A stretch of DNA of 64,000 nt from Portulaca oleracea (GCA_029582165.1 CM055872.1:28554743-28618742); one strand, 5' to 3'. Counted from the first letter of the stretch, positions 1 to 10,940 are shown. A program made the numbers and translations. The notes: generated from the letters alone by a model not told the origin.

Positions 1-74
1 CTCTCTAGAAAACGCTCTCAACCATCGACCACCACAAATCACCCTCATACCTGGATTTAATCGACGAATTTGAG
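1..74 (+). other. Probable leader exon of the PMD transcript
   Basis: Short non-AT-rich stretch ending in a good donor (GAG followed by GTATGT at 75). The matching acceptor is the pyrimidine-rich ATTTTGCAG just before 5789, directly upstream of the PMD start codon at 5799. No ORF is evident here. The mirror-image gene on the other strand has the same design. Confidence 0.3.
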
Positions 75-140
75 GTATGTTTCGAATTTGTATTTTGAAT
101 TTGAGGTTTTATGTTTTGTAGTTTTGAATTTCGACGGAAA

Positions 141-790
141 AACGAAAAAAAATAAAAAAAAGAGCCGGGACGGCTGCCGCGCGAAACGCACGGCAAGCCG
201 CCGCCGGTGCGGCACCTAGATCCCGACGCCGCGCTTTGCGGATCCTGGTGCCGCGCAGGCGGCGCGCCGCCGTGCGTTTAGCCGCCCGCACAATTTTTAT
301 TTTTTTTCCTTTTTTTAAAATATTAATTTTATTAATATTAATTATGTTAATAATAGGATATTATTATTGTTATGTTTATTAATATTATTATTGTTATTTT
401 TATTAATATTATTATTGTTAATAATTTTTATTAATATTATTATTGTTAAATAATAAATAAAAATTAAATATTATATTTATTAAAGTTATTATTGTTATTA
501 TTAAATATGATCATTGTTAATATTGTTATTATTAATATTATTGTTAATCATGTGTTAATATGATAATTATTAGTGATTAATTGTATTATTATTATTAATA
601 TTGTGTTATGAAAATTAGATTAATATTAATATTGTTAATATTAATATTAATGTTAAGTATGTGTTAATATGGCAATTAGTAGTGATTAATATCAGTGATT
701 AGTGATTCGTTGTTAATATTTGATGCGTTAATATTATTTAGTGATTAAGCATGTGTTAATATTAGTGATTAATTGTGTTAGAAAAAAAAT
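141..790. other. GC-rich block then ATT-repeat tract in PMD leader intron
   Basis: Positions 141-300 are strongly GC-rich (many GCCGC/GCGC words), followed by about 490 bases of imperfect ATT/AAT repeats. The same order is found in reverse complement at 8270-7540, so this looks like a structural signature of the host MULE, not random sequence. No gene is seen. Positions 790-1098 are unremarkable AT-rich DNA. Confidence 0.5.
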
Positions 791-3516
791 TATAATTGTG
801 ATGTAGGGTTAAGTTTAGGGGTTAGGGTATATTCCGAATAGTTTATATGTAGTTGTGTTAAAAGGATGTTGAGTTTGGATGATTTTGGTTGTTATTAGTA
901 AGTGAGTTGGCGTATAAAGTTGATATGGGTAATTTATTCATAATCCAACTTAATTGTCAACTTATGTACTCATAACTCCAAATGATGACATAATAGTTAT
1001 GTCACATCCATTTAATAACTTAGGTACTCAACAAACAGTTGATACGTAAGTGAATAGGTTATTTGTGATGGTAGGTTAGGATAGTAATTATGTTAATGTA
1101 TAGTGTAAAACCCCGAATTTTTGGTTAACGCGACCGTTAGTTCCGTTTGGCAGAGCGTTGGTGTTGAGTTTAAGTTTCGAGGACGAAACTTCTTTTAAGG
1201 GGGTAATGATGTAAGACCCTGAAAAATTCAAAGGCGTTGACCGTGAGGTCGTTAATAATTTGAGTTGACTCCGTGAATTGTTAAATTTTCGTTTGTGATT
1301 ATTTTGCTAACACTTGAGCTCGTAGGATCGTTGAGGGACTACCAAGGGCATATAGGGAATATCATGTGTGGTTATTATTAATTATTATGATTAGTATTAA
1401 TATTATTATTATTATTGTTATTATGTGATTATTATTATTATTATATGATTGTTATTATTAAATGATTATTATCACGATTATGTGATTATTATTATTATAA
1501 AGTGATTAATATTATTATTATTATTGTTATTATTATTGTTAGTATTGTATTATTAGGTGAGCATTACCGTGATATGTCAGTGTTTGTATTATATAATCAT
1601 CTATATCATGTGTTTTATTATTTTACTATTAGTAGTTATTATTATGGTTTAGTATTAGGCGTAATTAGTTAGTACTAGAGTCCTATTGGGATTAGAATTT
1701 GTTGGGCCTAAGTATGGTGCAATTAGAGGATGAGGGAGTGAATTTGGGTGAGATTAGAGTTAGATTAGTAGAGAGTTAGGGTTAAGTCTTGTAAAAACAC
1801 AAAACAAAACACACGCACACCCCCTGTTTCGTTTCCCCTCTTCTCTCTCCCGATTCTCTTCTTTTCCCCGTTGCCGTGGGTTTCCAGTCGCCGAGAACGT
1901 CACCGGAGAACCGCCCAGCGCTACCACCGGCCCTCCCTCTCTCCTTCTTCCTTTCTCTTCTGTTTCCCCAACGCTGCTAAGTTCTCCCCTCTTCCTCTAT
2001 TCGGTTCTTGCTGCCACCGCACCGTCGTTGTCGTGTCATCGCCGTCGCCGCCAGTACCGACTATCGAGACCACCGCTGTCGACTCCCGACGGTCGATCGG
2101 CCGTGTGATTATCGCCGCGTCGGAGTTCTTTGTCATTGCCCGAGCAGTGTGGTGCTCTGTTGTGCATCGAGCCGATCACCACCGTGCCCTCCGCCGACCC
2201 TCCGACGTCCGACAACCACCGCTCGCTCGTCGCCGCCGACCGTCGCTCGTGATCGCCACGCCCGCATCGTCGGTGCTCTTCCCGTACGTAAAAACCTTTT
2301 TTTTCTTTTAGTTTTGTATGCTACTGTGTTGGTTCTTGATTCTTGTTTTATTATTCTTCTTATATGTACGTAAATATGTTTAAGGTAATTGTTCTTGATT
2401 ATTGTTTTATTATTCTTCCTAACGTGCATGAATATGTTTTAGGTAATTAGGATGGATGTTATTTTGTTGTAAGTTTAATAAGTTTGGTGGTAGTTTGATG
2501 ATTTGAGTACTATTATATGATTAATGTAATATATTGTTTGTAAATCATGTTAGGGTCTTGTTAGTGTTATTCCATGCATGAATTAGGGTTAGTTTAATTT
2601 GTTAAATTTAAATTCGTTGTTTATAATTGAGTAATGATACGCATGATAGTTTAAATAAGGTTGATTATAGTTTTCAAAGGTAATTTATGTTTATATGTAC
2701 TTTAATTTATTCACATGTTCTTTAAGACCTTTCTTGATTCTTGATTAAGAAATTCGTACTTTATAATTATTCATGTTGTAATTAAAGGGTCTTGAAGTAG
2801 TATGTTTTAGATTTCATGTGTAGGATAATGTTGTTAACGTTTCATGTGTTATAATTTGGTATTAAGAATAGGGAATTTGATGTTTGGACTTTAGATGGTT
2901 TAAACTAATTACCTTGGATCATAGCTACTGTTTTAGGCCCAAATTAGAACCCCGGGACCCAATGGTGAAAGTTAGAACCGAATTTATAATTTTAAATAAG
3001 AATCGGGATCGGGACAGTTTCGTTAGTGTCTAAAGAACGGGTCACCACGGTTAGTGTAGTTGTCTTTTGATCGAACCCTTTAGACTGGAGCTTCCCTTAG
3101 ATGTTAGCTTTAATAGGAATTTTACGGACCGGACTTTGGAATTTTATAATTTGAGTTATACCCCGATTACCAGACCTAGGTCAGATTTGGACAGTTTGGG
3201 AAGATGACGGTTTTTGAGGACTTTAAAGCATGTTTTGGGTCTCGAGTTCAACTTAAGAGTTTTAGTAGACATCCCGAGGTTTCCAAAAAGTCCAAAACCA
3301 GACCCATAGGATATCAGGAAGTCAAGTTACGACCCTTTTTATGTGGATGCTGTAATCTGTTTTGTTAATGTTTGTTATTAATAAAAGTGTTGTTGTGTGA
3401 AAGTTATGTTTTGAGCTGGTTATGTGATTATTTGGAATGTATTAAATGTTTTAAAGTGTAAATTCATGATTGATAGGAACCTCTAGGGTTCCTAGGGGAG
3501 GGTTAGTTAGAAGGTA

Positions 3517-3752
3517 CTCCCTCCATTCTTTTTTATCTGTCATTTACGGTTTTCAGTGCCAATTTTTAATCAATAATTTCTAATATAAAACTTTTATAGA
3601 AAAATATAATATTATACTTTTTTAATAGTATTTTTTATTACGAATCTAATGATATCAATTTTGTATGATGAATCATTATACAAATTAAGATATTTACAGT
3701 CAAAGTTTTTGCCACAATTCCCTATGCGACAGATAAAACAAAACGGAGGTAG
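3517..3752. mobile_element. Stowaway MITE in the gypsy LTR
   Basis: Termini CTCCCTCCATTC and its imperfect inverse (CGGAGGTAG), AT-rich interior, 236 bp, flanked by TA on both sides (3515-3516, 3753-3754). These are the hallmarks of Stowaway (Tc1/mariner) MITEs. The insertion postdates the LTR retrotransposon. Confidence 0.85.
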
Positions 3753-4159
3753 TAGTTAATACTAACTTCGAAGGGCGCGTTTTGATTAGAATAATTATTC
3801 TATTTTAGGCCCGAGCTAATTCGCGTCGTTAGTGAGCTCAAGTGTGTTCGTTTTTGCTGTGAAATGAAGCTAACCAGGTAATGTCTATGCTCTAATCCCC
3901 ACCGGGATGCTCTTTAAATGTGTTTTAATGTTTTCTAATCTGTTTTGAGAATTGCATCCCGAAAGGGGACTTTTGTAGAAATATGACCATATGTTTGGAT
4001 AACTGTTTGTAATTGTTATACTTTGTTTTATTGAGTTGAGAAATTGAGATGGTCTTTTATTAGTGGTTTTGGTATTGGTTTTGATAACCTGGGTTGGGTT
4101 TGACTTGAGAGTTGTGAGCTGAGTTTGAATAATATACTAATAACTCAAGTGAAACATTA

Positions 4160-4425
4160 AGCGGGTTGTTCTGTTGATGCCTTTGGTAGGCGGTTACTTT
4201 AATGCCTTTGATAGACGGTTACTCTGATGCCTTTGGTAGGCGATTGCTTTGATGCCTTTGGTAGGCGATTTTTGATGCCTTTGGTAGGCGATTATTGATG
4301 CCTTTGGTAGGCGATTATTATATTTATGCCTTTGGTAGGCGGTTACCTTGTTGCCTTTGGTAAGCGATTGTTTTGATGCCTTTGGTAGGCGATTGTTTTG
4401 ATGCCTTTGGTAGGCGATGTTACTA
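4160..4425. repeat. Tandem array of a hairpin-forming unit in LTR
   Basis: Ten imperfect copies of a 22-31 bp unit built around TGCCTTTGGTAGGCGATT. Each core can fold as GCCT-ttggt-AGGC. Most spacing variation is in the T/A run after the core. The frame on the - strand is open only because the unit lacks stops; it is not a gene. Confidence 0.85.
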
Positions 4426-4603
4426 TATGGGATTTGATATCCCGCCCGCATAATAAAATGAATGGGTTGGGTTGAGGAAAATAGTTGTATGGGTTAAACG
4501 GTTTATTAAAAGGTTTGACTTGTTTCCCCCTTCCTCAAATGAATTGAAATGAACTTAACCTGTTTTTAACGTTAGGGGTAGACATTATTGAGTTTTCCCC
4601 CTC

Positions 4604-4692
4604 ATTTTTTTGAAATGTTTTGTTTTCAGGTGATGATCAATATGCTCGGATTTTTTTGAAATGTTTTGTTTTCAGGTGATGATCAATATGCT
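4604..4692. repeat. 46-bp direct tandem duplication
   Basis: A T-run followed by GAAATGTTTTGTTTTCAGG and TGATGATCAATATGCT occurs at 4604 and again at 4650, period 46. Each copy carries a splice-acceptor-like TTTTCAG followed by G. Confidence 0.85.
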
Positions 4693-5020
4693 GGGGACGG
4701 GAATTAGAAGTGAGGACGACATGTCTAGGAGTCGTTATTTATGTTATGCTTCTTTTTGAAAGACTTGAAGTTAGTTTTGAGGTTTATTTCTGAGTATGAG
4801 TTGTTAGTTGGTTTGCCGTTGACAGACAGTTGTAGTTTTCCTTCTCGCCTTGTATTCCTTCGGGGATACGGCAGTGACGCCCAATAAGAGTTTTAAGTCT
4901 TCCGCTAAAATTTGTCTGTTAACGTTAGTTTGACTTTGACTTTCCTATAATTGAATTTCCGGGGCGTTACATATAGTTATAGTATGTTAGTTGTATGCGT
5001 CAAAAAAAGAGGTTGAGTTT

Positions 5021-5684
5021 TGGGTCATGTTAGTGTCCAAGGAGAGTGTGTGTTGTAACCTGATAATGTATGGCTGAGAAGGTTAACCAATGTCCCGCAT
5101 CGACTCTCATTTATTTGTTTGGTTCCCAAAAAGTAGCCCACTGTCAGTAGTGAAATTGAGCGAGGTCTGCAGTTCTTTGGGAGTTAGAAGCGTCTCAGAT
5201 TCGGTACAATGCAATGTTTCTATTGTGCAGCCTGGTGGGGCAATAAGATAAGGCGGATCTGAAAGGGAAGCTAGTAGTGAAGGGTCTGGTACAAATCGTG
5301 TTGGACTTTCGTGCATGTAAGATTCATAGGTCCATCAAAGCATTGAACGATGATGCAAATTCACTGCTTTGATGGACCTGTGAATCTTACATGCAAGAAA
5401 GCCCAACACTATTTGTATTAGACCCTTCACTACTAGATTCTCTTTCAGATCTGCCTTATCTTGTTGCCCACCAGGCTGCACAATAGAAACATTGCATTTG
5501 TACCAAATCTGAGACGCTTCTAACTCCCAGAGCACTGTAGACCTCGCGCAATTTCACTGCTGACAGTGCGTTAATTTTTGGGAACCAAACAAATAAACGA
5601 GAAGTCGGTACGGCTGATGAAAGTCTTTTTCAACCATAGATTAACAGTTAAACAACACACTCTCCTTGGACAATAACATGATCC
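5021..5684. mobile_element. Foldback element with about 300-bp arms
   Basis: The left arm (about 5021-5339) and right arm (about 5362-5684) are inverted copies around a loop of about 22 bases. For example, the left arm has GTCCAAGGAGAGTGTG and the right arm CACACTCTCCTTGGAC; both arms carry the GGTCCATCAAAGCA word next to the loop. No clear target duplication was found. ORFs on the - strand in both arms are the same sequence read through the palindrome, so they are not genes. Confidence 0.8.
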
Positions 5685-5798
5685 TCTTGCCACGTGACAC
5701 GACTTAGTTAACCAACACACGTTAACCCATTTGCGCATATTCTTGCGGCTTAAATGATTATTATGTTATGTATGTCTTCATTTTGCAGGTGATCTAAA

Positions 5799-7040
5799 AT
5801 GGTAGGGAAGGGCAAGGGTCGAGGGTTTCTGGACCGGGCGAATCGACTTATGAGTGGTTGGGGGGGAGTCTGGGGCCCCCACAAACGCAATGTGGCTGCG
5901 TCAACTCGCCGTGCCGGTCGTGGTACGGATGCAGGTGATGTAGCGGGCGGCCAGCCCGAGGACACGGGGAGTCAGACAACACGAGATTTTGTTGACCATC
6001 TCAACCAGGCCATGGATGAGTCAAGCGGCTCTGAAACATCGGGGTCGGGGGATGATGAGACAGGGGAGCCCGAGACGCAGATGATCCCGACCTCCATCGC
6101 CAATTTTATGACTACTGGGCGGTTCACGAGCCAGCGAGTTTCATCCGATGAGGGATTCAACGGGGAAGTTTGCCCCGGTCGACAGGGTGGCGGGAGCGCG
6201 ATTCGCTCTTGGTGAAGGCCGGTCCAATAGCAGATATCAGAAGAGGAGGCGAAGCGGCGACAACTCCTGAAAGATTGATGGTAACGTGCCCGGGGGACCT
6301 ACAATTCCCTCATTAATACCGAGCTTTGGAGGTCACATTGCTCGGGTAATATGAGAGGGTCGCGAGCGTTCACACCGTGTTGTTCTTGATTGTGTGACGA
6401 AGAAGAATGCGTTGAGGGAATTGTGGTCAGTACACGACAGGATGGATTCCGCATGCCAGGCTGCACTGGGAAGGATCCAAATAACCAATTTGATGGAGTT
6501 GATGTACGACCACATCGACACGACGTTGATCTCGGCGTTCGTTGAGAGGTGGCAACCCGACACAAACACATTTCACCTTCCCTTCGGTGAAATGACGATC
6601 ATGTTGCATGATGTGCAACATATATTGGGTCTTGCAGTTGATGGCTTGATGCCTGAAGGACTTCCTCGGGAAGTGGTTAACCAGTACGTGCCCGTGATTT
6701 TTGAAAAAAGAATGGCGGAGCTGAAGGTCGATAGCAATTATGATAAGGGTGGCATAGCTGACTCCCATTTGAGGTCGATTAGTTTATCGACCAGTTTTCC
6801 CATTCCCCATAGGATACGGGCGTGGTTGTTGAGCATGTTGGGAAACACTATCCTCGTGGACAAATCGAGGGATAGAATTAGGCCGCATCCGTGGCCTAAC
6901 ACTGATGTTATCGTTGATCGCATTGCTTGGGGTACGGTGACCTTGGCGTTCCTTTACCGCCAGTTAGGGATGGCGAGCAGAGCCGGGACAGCCAAGATGG
7001 CCGGATGTTTGACCCTTCTGCAGGCCTGGATCTTCAGCGA
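5799..7040 (+). pseudogene. Plant mobile domain (PMD) protein, broken
   Basis: The ATG at 5799 follows a splice acceptor at about 5788. The first frame (to 6215) gives a basic, low-complexity N-terminus. The body resumes in another frame from about 6170, with stops at 6268 and 6352 (the second replaces an expected Trp codon), then runs open from 6355 to about 7040. That part shows the PMD signature: VERWQPDTNTFHLPFGEMTI, DVQHILGLAVDG, and later AGCLTLLQAWIF. PMD proteins (MAIN/MAIL1 relatives and transposon-borne forms) act in silencing and splicing in Arabidopsis; transposon copies have unknown roles. The C-terminal half is missing because the frame runs into the opposing gene. One frameshift plus at least two nonsense codons make it a pseudogene; introns could hide one of these lesions. 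Confidence 0.8.
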
Positions 7041-8316
7041 CGTTTGTATCGTCGCCGGTGTGCACCCCGTGTTGGTCATATCCTTGACATGTTCTTTCAT
7101 TTCAAAGGTTAATGGATGTCCGTGACGATGCCCTTCCTCGTACACGATGAAGGCATGATTGTGCTTCCCCCGGTCACCGTCGCACACACGAACTCGCCAT
7201 TCCGTTTCGTTGCGAGTCCACGCAACAATGGCGAATTTACATTGGCACGCCTTCGTTGACGTACTCCGACGAGTCGCATCATCGAGATCATTCAGTTTCC
7301 CACGATATTTATCGTACCTCCAACACTTCAAATAACACCTTAACGGACTATCCGCATCTTTTCTCTTGTACGAAGCCCGTACAAACCTAAAACCTATACC
7401 CGTAGCAACTCCATTAGCCCATTCTTGCAATGCGTCAATACTCTCAAAAACATTTTGCGTTACAAAATGAGTGGAATAATCAACGTCGTCCCCGCCAAAG
7501 TCCTCCAAAAAAACCTACAAACAATAGAAACAATTATTATTATACTAATAATAACTGAGATACTAGAAATTCCTAATACTAATAACAATAGCTTTAACAT
7601 TAATAATTAACATACAATTCTAATATTAATTAACATAATAATAATAATATTATCAATAAATAAATAATAACAACATATTAATAATTTTAACATAATTAAC
7701 ATATTAATAATAATTAACAACATTATTTATCTTAATAATAATATTATAAATAAATAAATAATAATATTAACAACACTTAATGTTATTAAGAACAACACTT
7801 ACAAACAACTTATTTTAATAATATTAATTAACACAATTTTAACATAATCAACATAATAATTACAATTAACAACATTGATTACCTTAATAATAATATTATA
7901 AATAAAAATAACCATATTAATTAACATACTATAATAATAATAATAACAATACTTATAAACAACTTATTAAAATAATATTAATTAACAAAATTTTAACATA
8001 ATTAATATAACAATTATAATTACCAACATTGATTACCTTAATAATAATATTATAAATAAATAAATAAATAATATTAACATATTTTATACGTAAATAATAA
8101 TTTTCCAATTTTATAATTTTTTTGAAAAAAAATTTAAAAATAAATAAAATTCGAAGGCTGGGCAGCCGCGCCAGATCTGAAGCTGGCGCCGCCGGCAAAT
8201 TTGGGCGCGGCACAGGCCCAGTTCCGGAAAATTTAATTTTTTTGTTTTTTTCCCAAATTTAAAATTTGCAAACTAACCTCTTCCTCTTCATTTGAATTAT
8301 CACCTTCTCTTGACAT
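7040..8316 (-). pseudogene. FAR1/MuDR-type transposase N-terminus, two exons, truncated
   Basis: Exon 1 (8316-8278) starts ATG, encodes 13 residues ending in an acidic EEEE run and ends at GAG before GTTAG. Exon 2 starts at 7514 after TTTGTAG and is in phase. It reads an acidic start, then FVTQNVFESIDALQEWA and a zinc-binding FAR1/WRKY-GCM1-like domain with CYLKC, CQC and HNH ligands, typical of MULE transposases and FAR1-related proteins. It breaks off near 7040 after a TPATIQTSLK stretch; the further open frame (to 6954) is merely antisense PMD. The DDE catalytic region is absent, so it cannot be an active transposase as it stands. Confidence 0.75.
7540..8270. other. AT-rich tract and GC-rich block, intron of the transposase gene
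   Basis: About 600 bases of ATTA/AATA repeats, then a GC-rich block (8150-8225). This mirrors 141-790 in reverse complement and forms the intron between the two exons on the - strand. No coding potential. Confidence 0.5.
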
Positions 8317-8640
8317 TTTAGGTTAAATTTCAACAATAAATCAAAAATTTAGAGAGAGAATGTTAGAGATAGTGAGGGGAGAGTGAGAGGAGAGTGAGAG
8401 GAGAGGGAAGAGAGTTGAAATATATGAGGGGCAAAAATGTCTTTTGGGTGGGCGACAATAGTAAAAAGGGGGGTGACGAAAAGCAATCCCCAAAAAAAAC
8501 GCGTGGCGCTTTATGACGTATAGCGGGAGGAAGGGAATGATGTGTACTCTCGCGGGAGTACAATATAATTTTCCGTCTTATGGAGTATAATAAAACACTA
8601 ATTTCCTAATCAAGGTGGCGGCTACTGGCTAGTTAAAAAT
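8317..8640. other. Leader and outer end of the MULE-like composite
   Basis: Upstream of the - strand ATG is a (GAGAGT)-type purine stretch (8350-8415), then GGGGTGACGAAAAGC-like sequence and a short palindromic TACTCTCGCGGGAGTA near 8545. The right end of the composite is probably within 8440-8580, but no inverted match is visible at the left because the window starts inside the element. Confidence 0.3.
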
Positions 8641-8871
8641 TCAACTATAGTATTTATAAGTTATTCTGACACATAAAGAAAATGATCTAGTTGGTCCAGG
8701 TCGAGTCGGGCAGGGCCATCCATTTTCTCGGTCCAGTTCGGGTCTAAGGTAAAATTGGTCCGATCCTAGTCTATTTATTTAGTACAAATTCGATTCGGGT
8801 CCGACTTGGGGTTAAGCTAATTCAGTCCGGTCTGGTGCAGTTTTGGATCGGTGCACACCTATAATAGATAA

Positions 8872-8905
8872 CTAGTACTTAGATCTGTGCGTTGTTGCAC
8901 GGGAT
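8872..8905 (-). mobile_element. Helitron 3' end (minus strand)
   Basis: Read on the - strand: hairpin GTGC-AACAAC-GCAC (8900-8887), 11 bases, then CTAG at 8875-8872 followed by T. This is the canonical Helitron 3' terminus, so the element should extend rightward from here. No 5' TC end was found. Positions 8640-8871 hold another GGTCC/GGTCGGG-type dispersed repeat of unknown class. Confidence 0.6.
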
Positions 8906-9201
8906 GCAAGTAAGTCATACGTATTGTTGAAAATATTCCGGTGTTATATTTAAAAGAATAAAGAAAAAAAAGAATAATGAAAAATAAAAAAAATAGTTTT
9001 CTTATTTAAAAGAATAAAGAAAAAAGAATAGCACATTAAAAAACGAAAAAAGAAAAAAGAGTCATCAGTGCAAATGTACACATTAATCCACTCACTAATA
9101 TTACATGAATTTTTTTTAAAAATTAAATATAATCAATTATAAATTTCCTGAAATGTCCTCATTAAAATCAACATATTTCGATCCTCATCATTTGTACCCA
9201 G

Positions 9202-9255
<54 letters not shown>

Positions 9256-9256
<1 letters not shown>

Positions 9257-9774
9257 ATAATTGGATTCTAATAATCCCTACTTTCACCAATTGGACAATG
9301 GTGGACCGTACTTTCACTTTGTATTCTGGTGGTCCAAAAAAAAAATTGGATTGTAGTGGGATATTTTCAAGGGAATCATAGATTTTGTGTTGCATTTGAT
9401 TCAAAACTTAATATAACACTTTACAATGATTTTTAATAAATTTACAGCGTTTCTCCCAAATTTTTTTCATTTTTTTACTATTTTTTACGATTTTTCACTT
9501 TTATTATTTTTAAAAAATCATAATAATTATTCGGAGTCTCAAAAAAATAATTTAAAAAATGTTTTAGAAACTACAGTTCATTAACTTTCTAGGGGCAGGA
9601 ACGAAAAAAACAAAAACAATATAGTGTAGGAATGAAAAAAAAGAAGAATGTGGAGGTGAATTTTGTACCACTACAATCCAATTTTATTTTTTTTGGACCA
9701 CCGGAATACAAAGTGAAAGTACGGTCCACCATTGTCCAATTGGTGAAAGTAGGAATTATTAGAATCCAATTATC

Positions 9775-9775
<1 letters not shown>
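9256..9775. mobile_element. Foldback MITE, family A copy 1
   Basis: Inverted arms of about 100-130 bp: GATAATTGGATTCTAATAAT at the left and its inverse at the right, including a CAATTGGACAATGGTGGACC core. It is flanked on both sides by (AT)n (9204-9255 and 9776-9818), so it seems to have inserted into an AT microsatellite. The same family occurs at 13417-13896 and 20357-20874. Confidence 0.8.
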
Positions 9776-9820
<45 letters not shown>

Positions 9821-9834
9821 GATGAGATATGATA

Positions 9835-10095
9835 CTCCATTCGTTCCATATTAATTTTCATAATTTTGACTTTCACAGTTTTCAATGTTATTTTTTGATT
9901 GATAATTTCTTACATAATAATATGTTACTAATAATTGCAATATTATACTTTTATAATAATATTTTTGTTACAAATATAATAGTAGCAATTTTATATAATA
10001 ACTTATAGTATATATATTGAAAAATTTATGGTCAAAATTTTTAAAATTTGACTACATAATTTTCAAAGACGACAATTAAAATGGAACGGAGGGAG
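9835..10095. mobile_element. Stowaway MITE
   Basis: Starts CTCCATTCGTTCC and ends GGAACGGAGGGAG, flanked by TA (9833-9834, 10096-10097), 261 bp, AT-rich. The interior resembles the copy at 3517-3752. Confidence 0.85.
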
Positions 10096-10100
10096 TATAT

Positions 10101-10657
10101 GAGATAATTACATTTACCCTACCTGACATATGTGGTAATAATTTTTACACACCCCACATTTGAGAAATAATTTTCACCCACCTGACATTTAAGTGGTCGT
10201 AAATTTAAACCACCTAAGATATATTATAATGGTTTTTTGTGGGATTTTCCGGCAAGTATTAAAAAAAGAATAAGAAGTGATATGTTTACCCTTGCTATTA
10301 ATTCATAGTATTTTCAATTAAAAACGAAATTACCTATTTACCCTTATAGAAGACGACAGTGAGAAGAGTGGAGTGACATATTTTTTTTAGATCGACAGTC
10401 TTTTCCCCATTTTCCCACACAAAACAGTTGAAGGGTCAGTATTATCATTTCAATCGCAATCTTAAGGGCAGTTTGGTACTTTCACATAATTATATAGGGG
10501 TATTATTGTATTTTTATTTCTCCGATGACAAGTTACCGGAATTTGACATAAAAAAACACTTTCATTAAATGTCAGGTAGGGTGAAAATTATTTCTCAAAT
10601 GTCGGGTGTGCAAAAATTATTACCACATATGTCAAGTAGGGTAAATGTAATTATCTC
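10101..10657. mobile_element. Foldback MITE, family D copy 1 (MULE-like)
   Basis: Inverted termini GAGATAATTACATTTACCC and GGGTAAATGTAATTATCTC with arms of about 100 bp. The flanks GGAGTATAT (left) and GCGAGTATAT (right) match as a 9-bp target duplication with one indel. The left flank is the end of the Stowaway copy, so this element landed on its border. Confidence 0.75.
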
Positions 10658-10669
10658 GCGAGTATATGA

Positions 10670-10905
10670 TATATTATGATGGTGAGTGACGAGATCCTTG
10701 ATAAAATAGGATAGCACGTGTAGTTGCACGTTTCACGTTTGTCACAATTTCCGGTGGTGGATCTCTCGGCTAGGCGACCCATTTCAACAACGGCCGACAA
10801 ATGGGAAGGGAATAGCTCTCGGCTCTTGCTCTGCTGGGCCAACCCCAACCAATTTTCGTCTTCGGATCTACAAAAATATGATTTAATCCTCTCTTCATTA
10901 TTTTT

Positions 10906-10940
<35 letters not shown>

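Larger units (their letters stand above)
1104..4971 (+). mobile_element. Ty3/gypsy element collapsed to nearly a solo LTR (Tekay-like)
   Basis: Flanked by a perfect 5-bp duplication TATAG (1099-1103 and 4972-4976). It starts TGTAAAACCCC and ends GGGGCGTTACA. About 35 bases of 5' LTR run into the last codons and stop of a pol frame (RGRNFF then TAA, about 1175-1196), a polypurine tract AAGGGGG (1197-1203), and a full 3' LTR beginning TGTAAGACCC at 1210. The LTR (1210-4971, 3.76 kb) is long, as in Tekay/Del chromoviruses. Nearly all of gag-pol and the 5' LTR are deleted. ORFs around 1871-2429 lie in the CT-rich presumptive R/U5 leader and are not convincing genes. It sits in the leader intron of the PMD gene. 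Confidence 0.85.
1210..4971 (+). repeat. 3' LTR of the collapsed gypsy element
   Basis: TG...CA boundaries with imperfect inverted termini TGTAA/TTACA. Contents: ATT microsatellite-like tract (1370-1560), CT-rich then GC-rich leader-like block (1800-2300), an embedded Stowaway MITE (3517-3752), a hairpin-bearing tandem array (4160-4425) and a 46-bp duplication (4604-4692). The left border is set by the polypurine tract and the right by the target duplication. Confidence 0.8.
1..8600. mobile_element. Decayed Mutator-like composite with PMD and transposase-type genes converging
   Basis: A PMD gene remnant reads rightward (5799 to about 7040) and a FAR1/MuDR-type N-terminal remnant reads leftward (8316 to about 7040); they abut with no spacer. 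Both start with a short leader exon and a donor site, then an intron holding a GC-rich block and a long ATT-type AT-rich tract (left 141-790, right inverse at 7540-8270). PMD domains are known passengers of plant MULEs and gypsy elements, which is the basis for the MULE call. The left terminus lies outside the window and I could not match a terminal inverted repeat, so the borders are uncertain. The MULE assignment is inference; the two domains are seen directly. Confidence 0.5.

Noticed and set aside
1871..2429. Arg/Ser-rich ORFs on both strands
   Set aside because: They fall in the GC-rich leader part of the gypsy LTR; overlapping frames on both strands indicate composition bias.
4160..4425. 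CRISPR-like array
   Set aside because: Spacers are too short and similar to each other, and the sequence lies in a plant LTR.
5107..5535. Two - strand ORFs of 69 and 66 codons
   Set aside because: They are the two arms of one palindrome, so their similarity is structural.
4972..5799. Second LTR copy right of 4971
   Set aside because: The target duplication ends the element at 4971; what follows is the foldback and the PMD intron.
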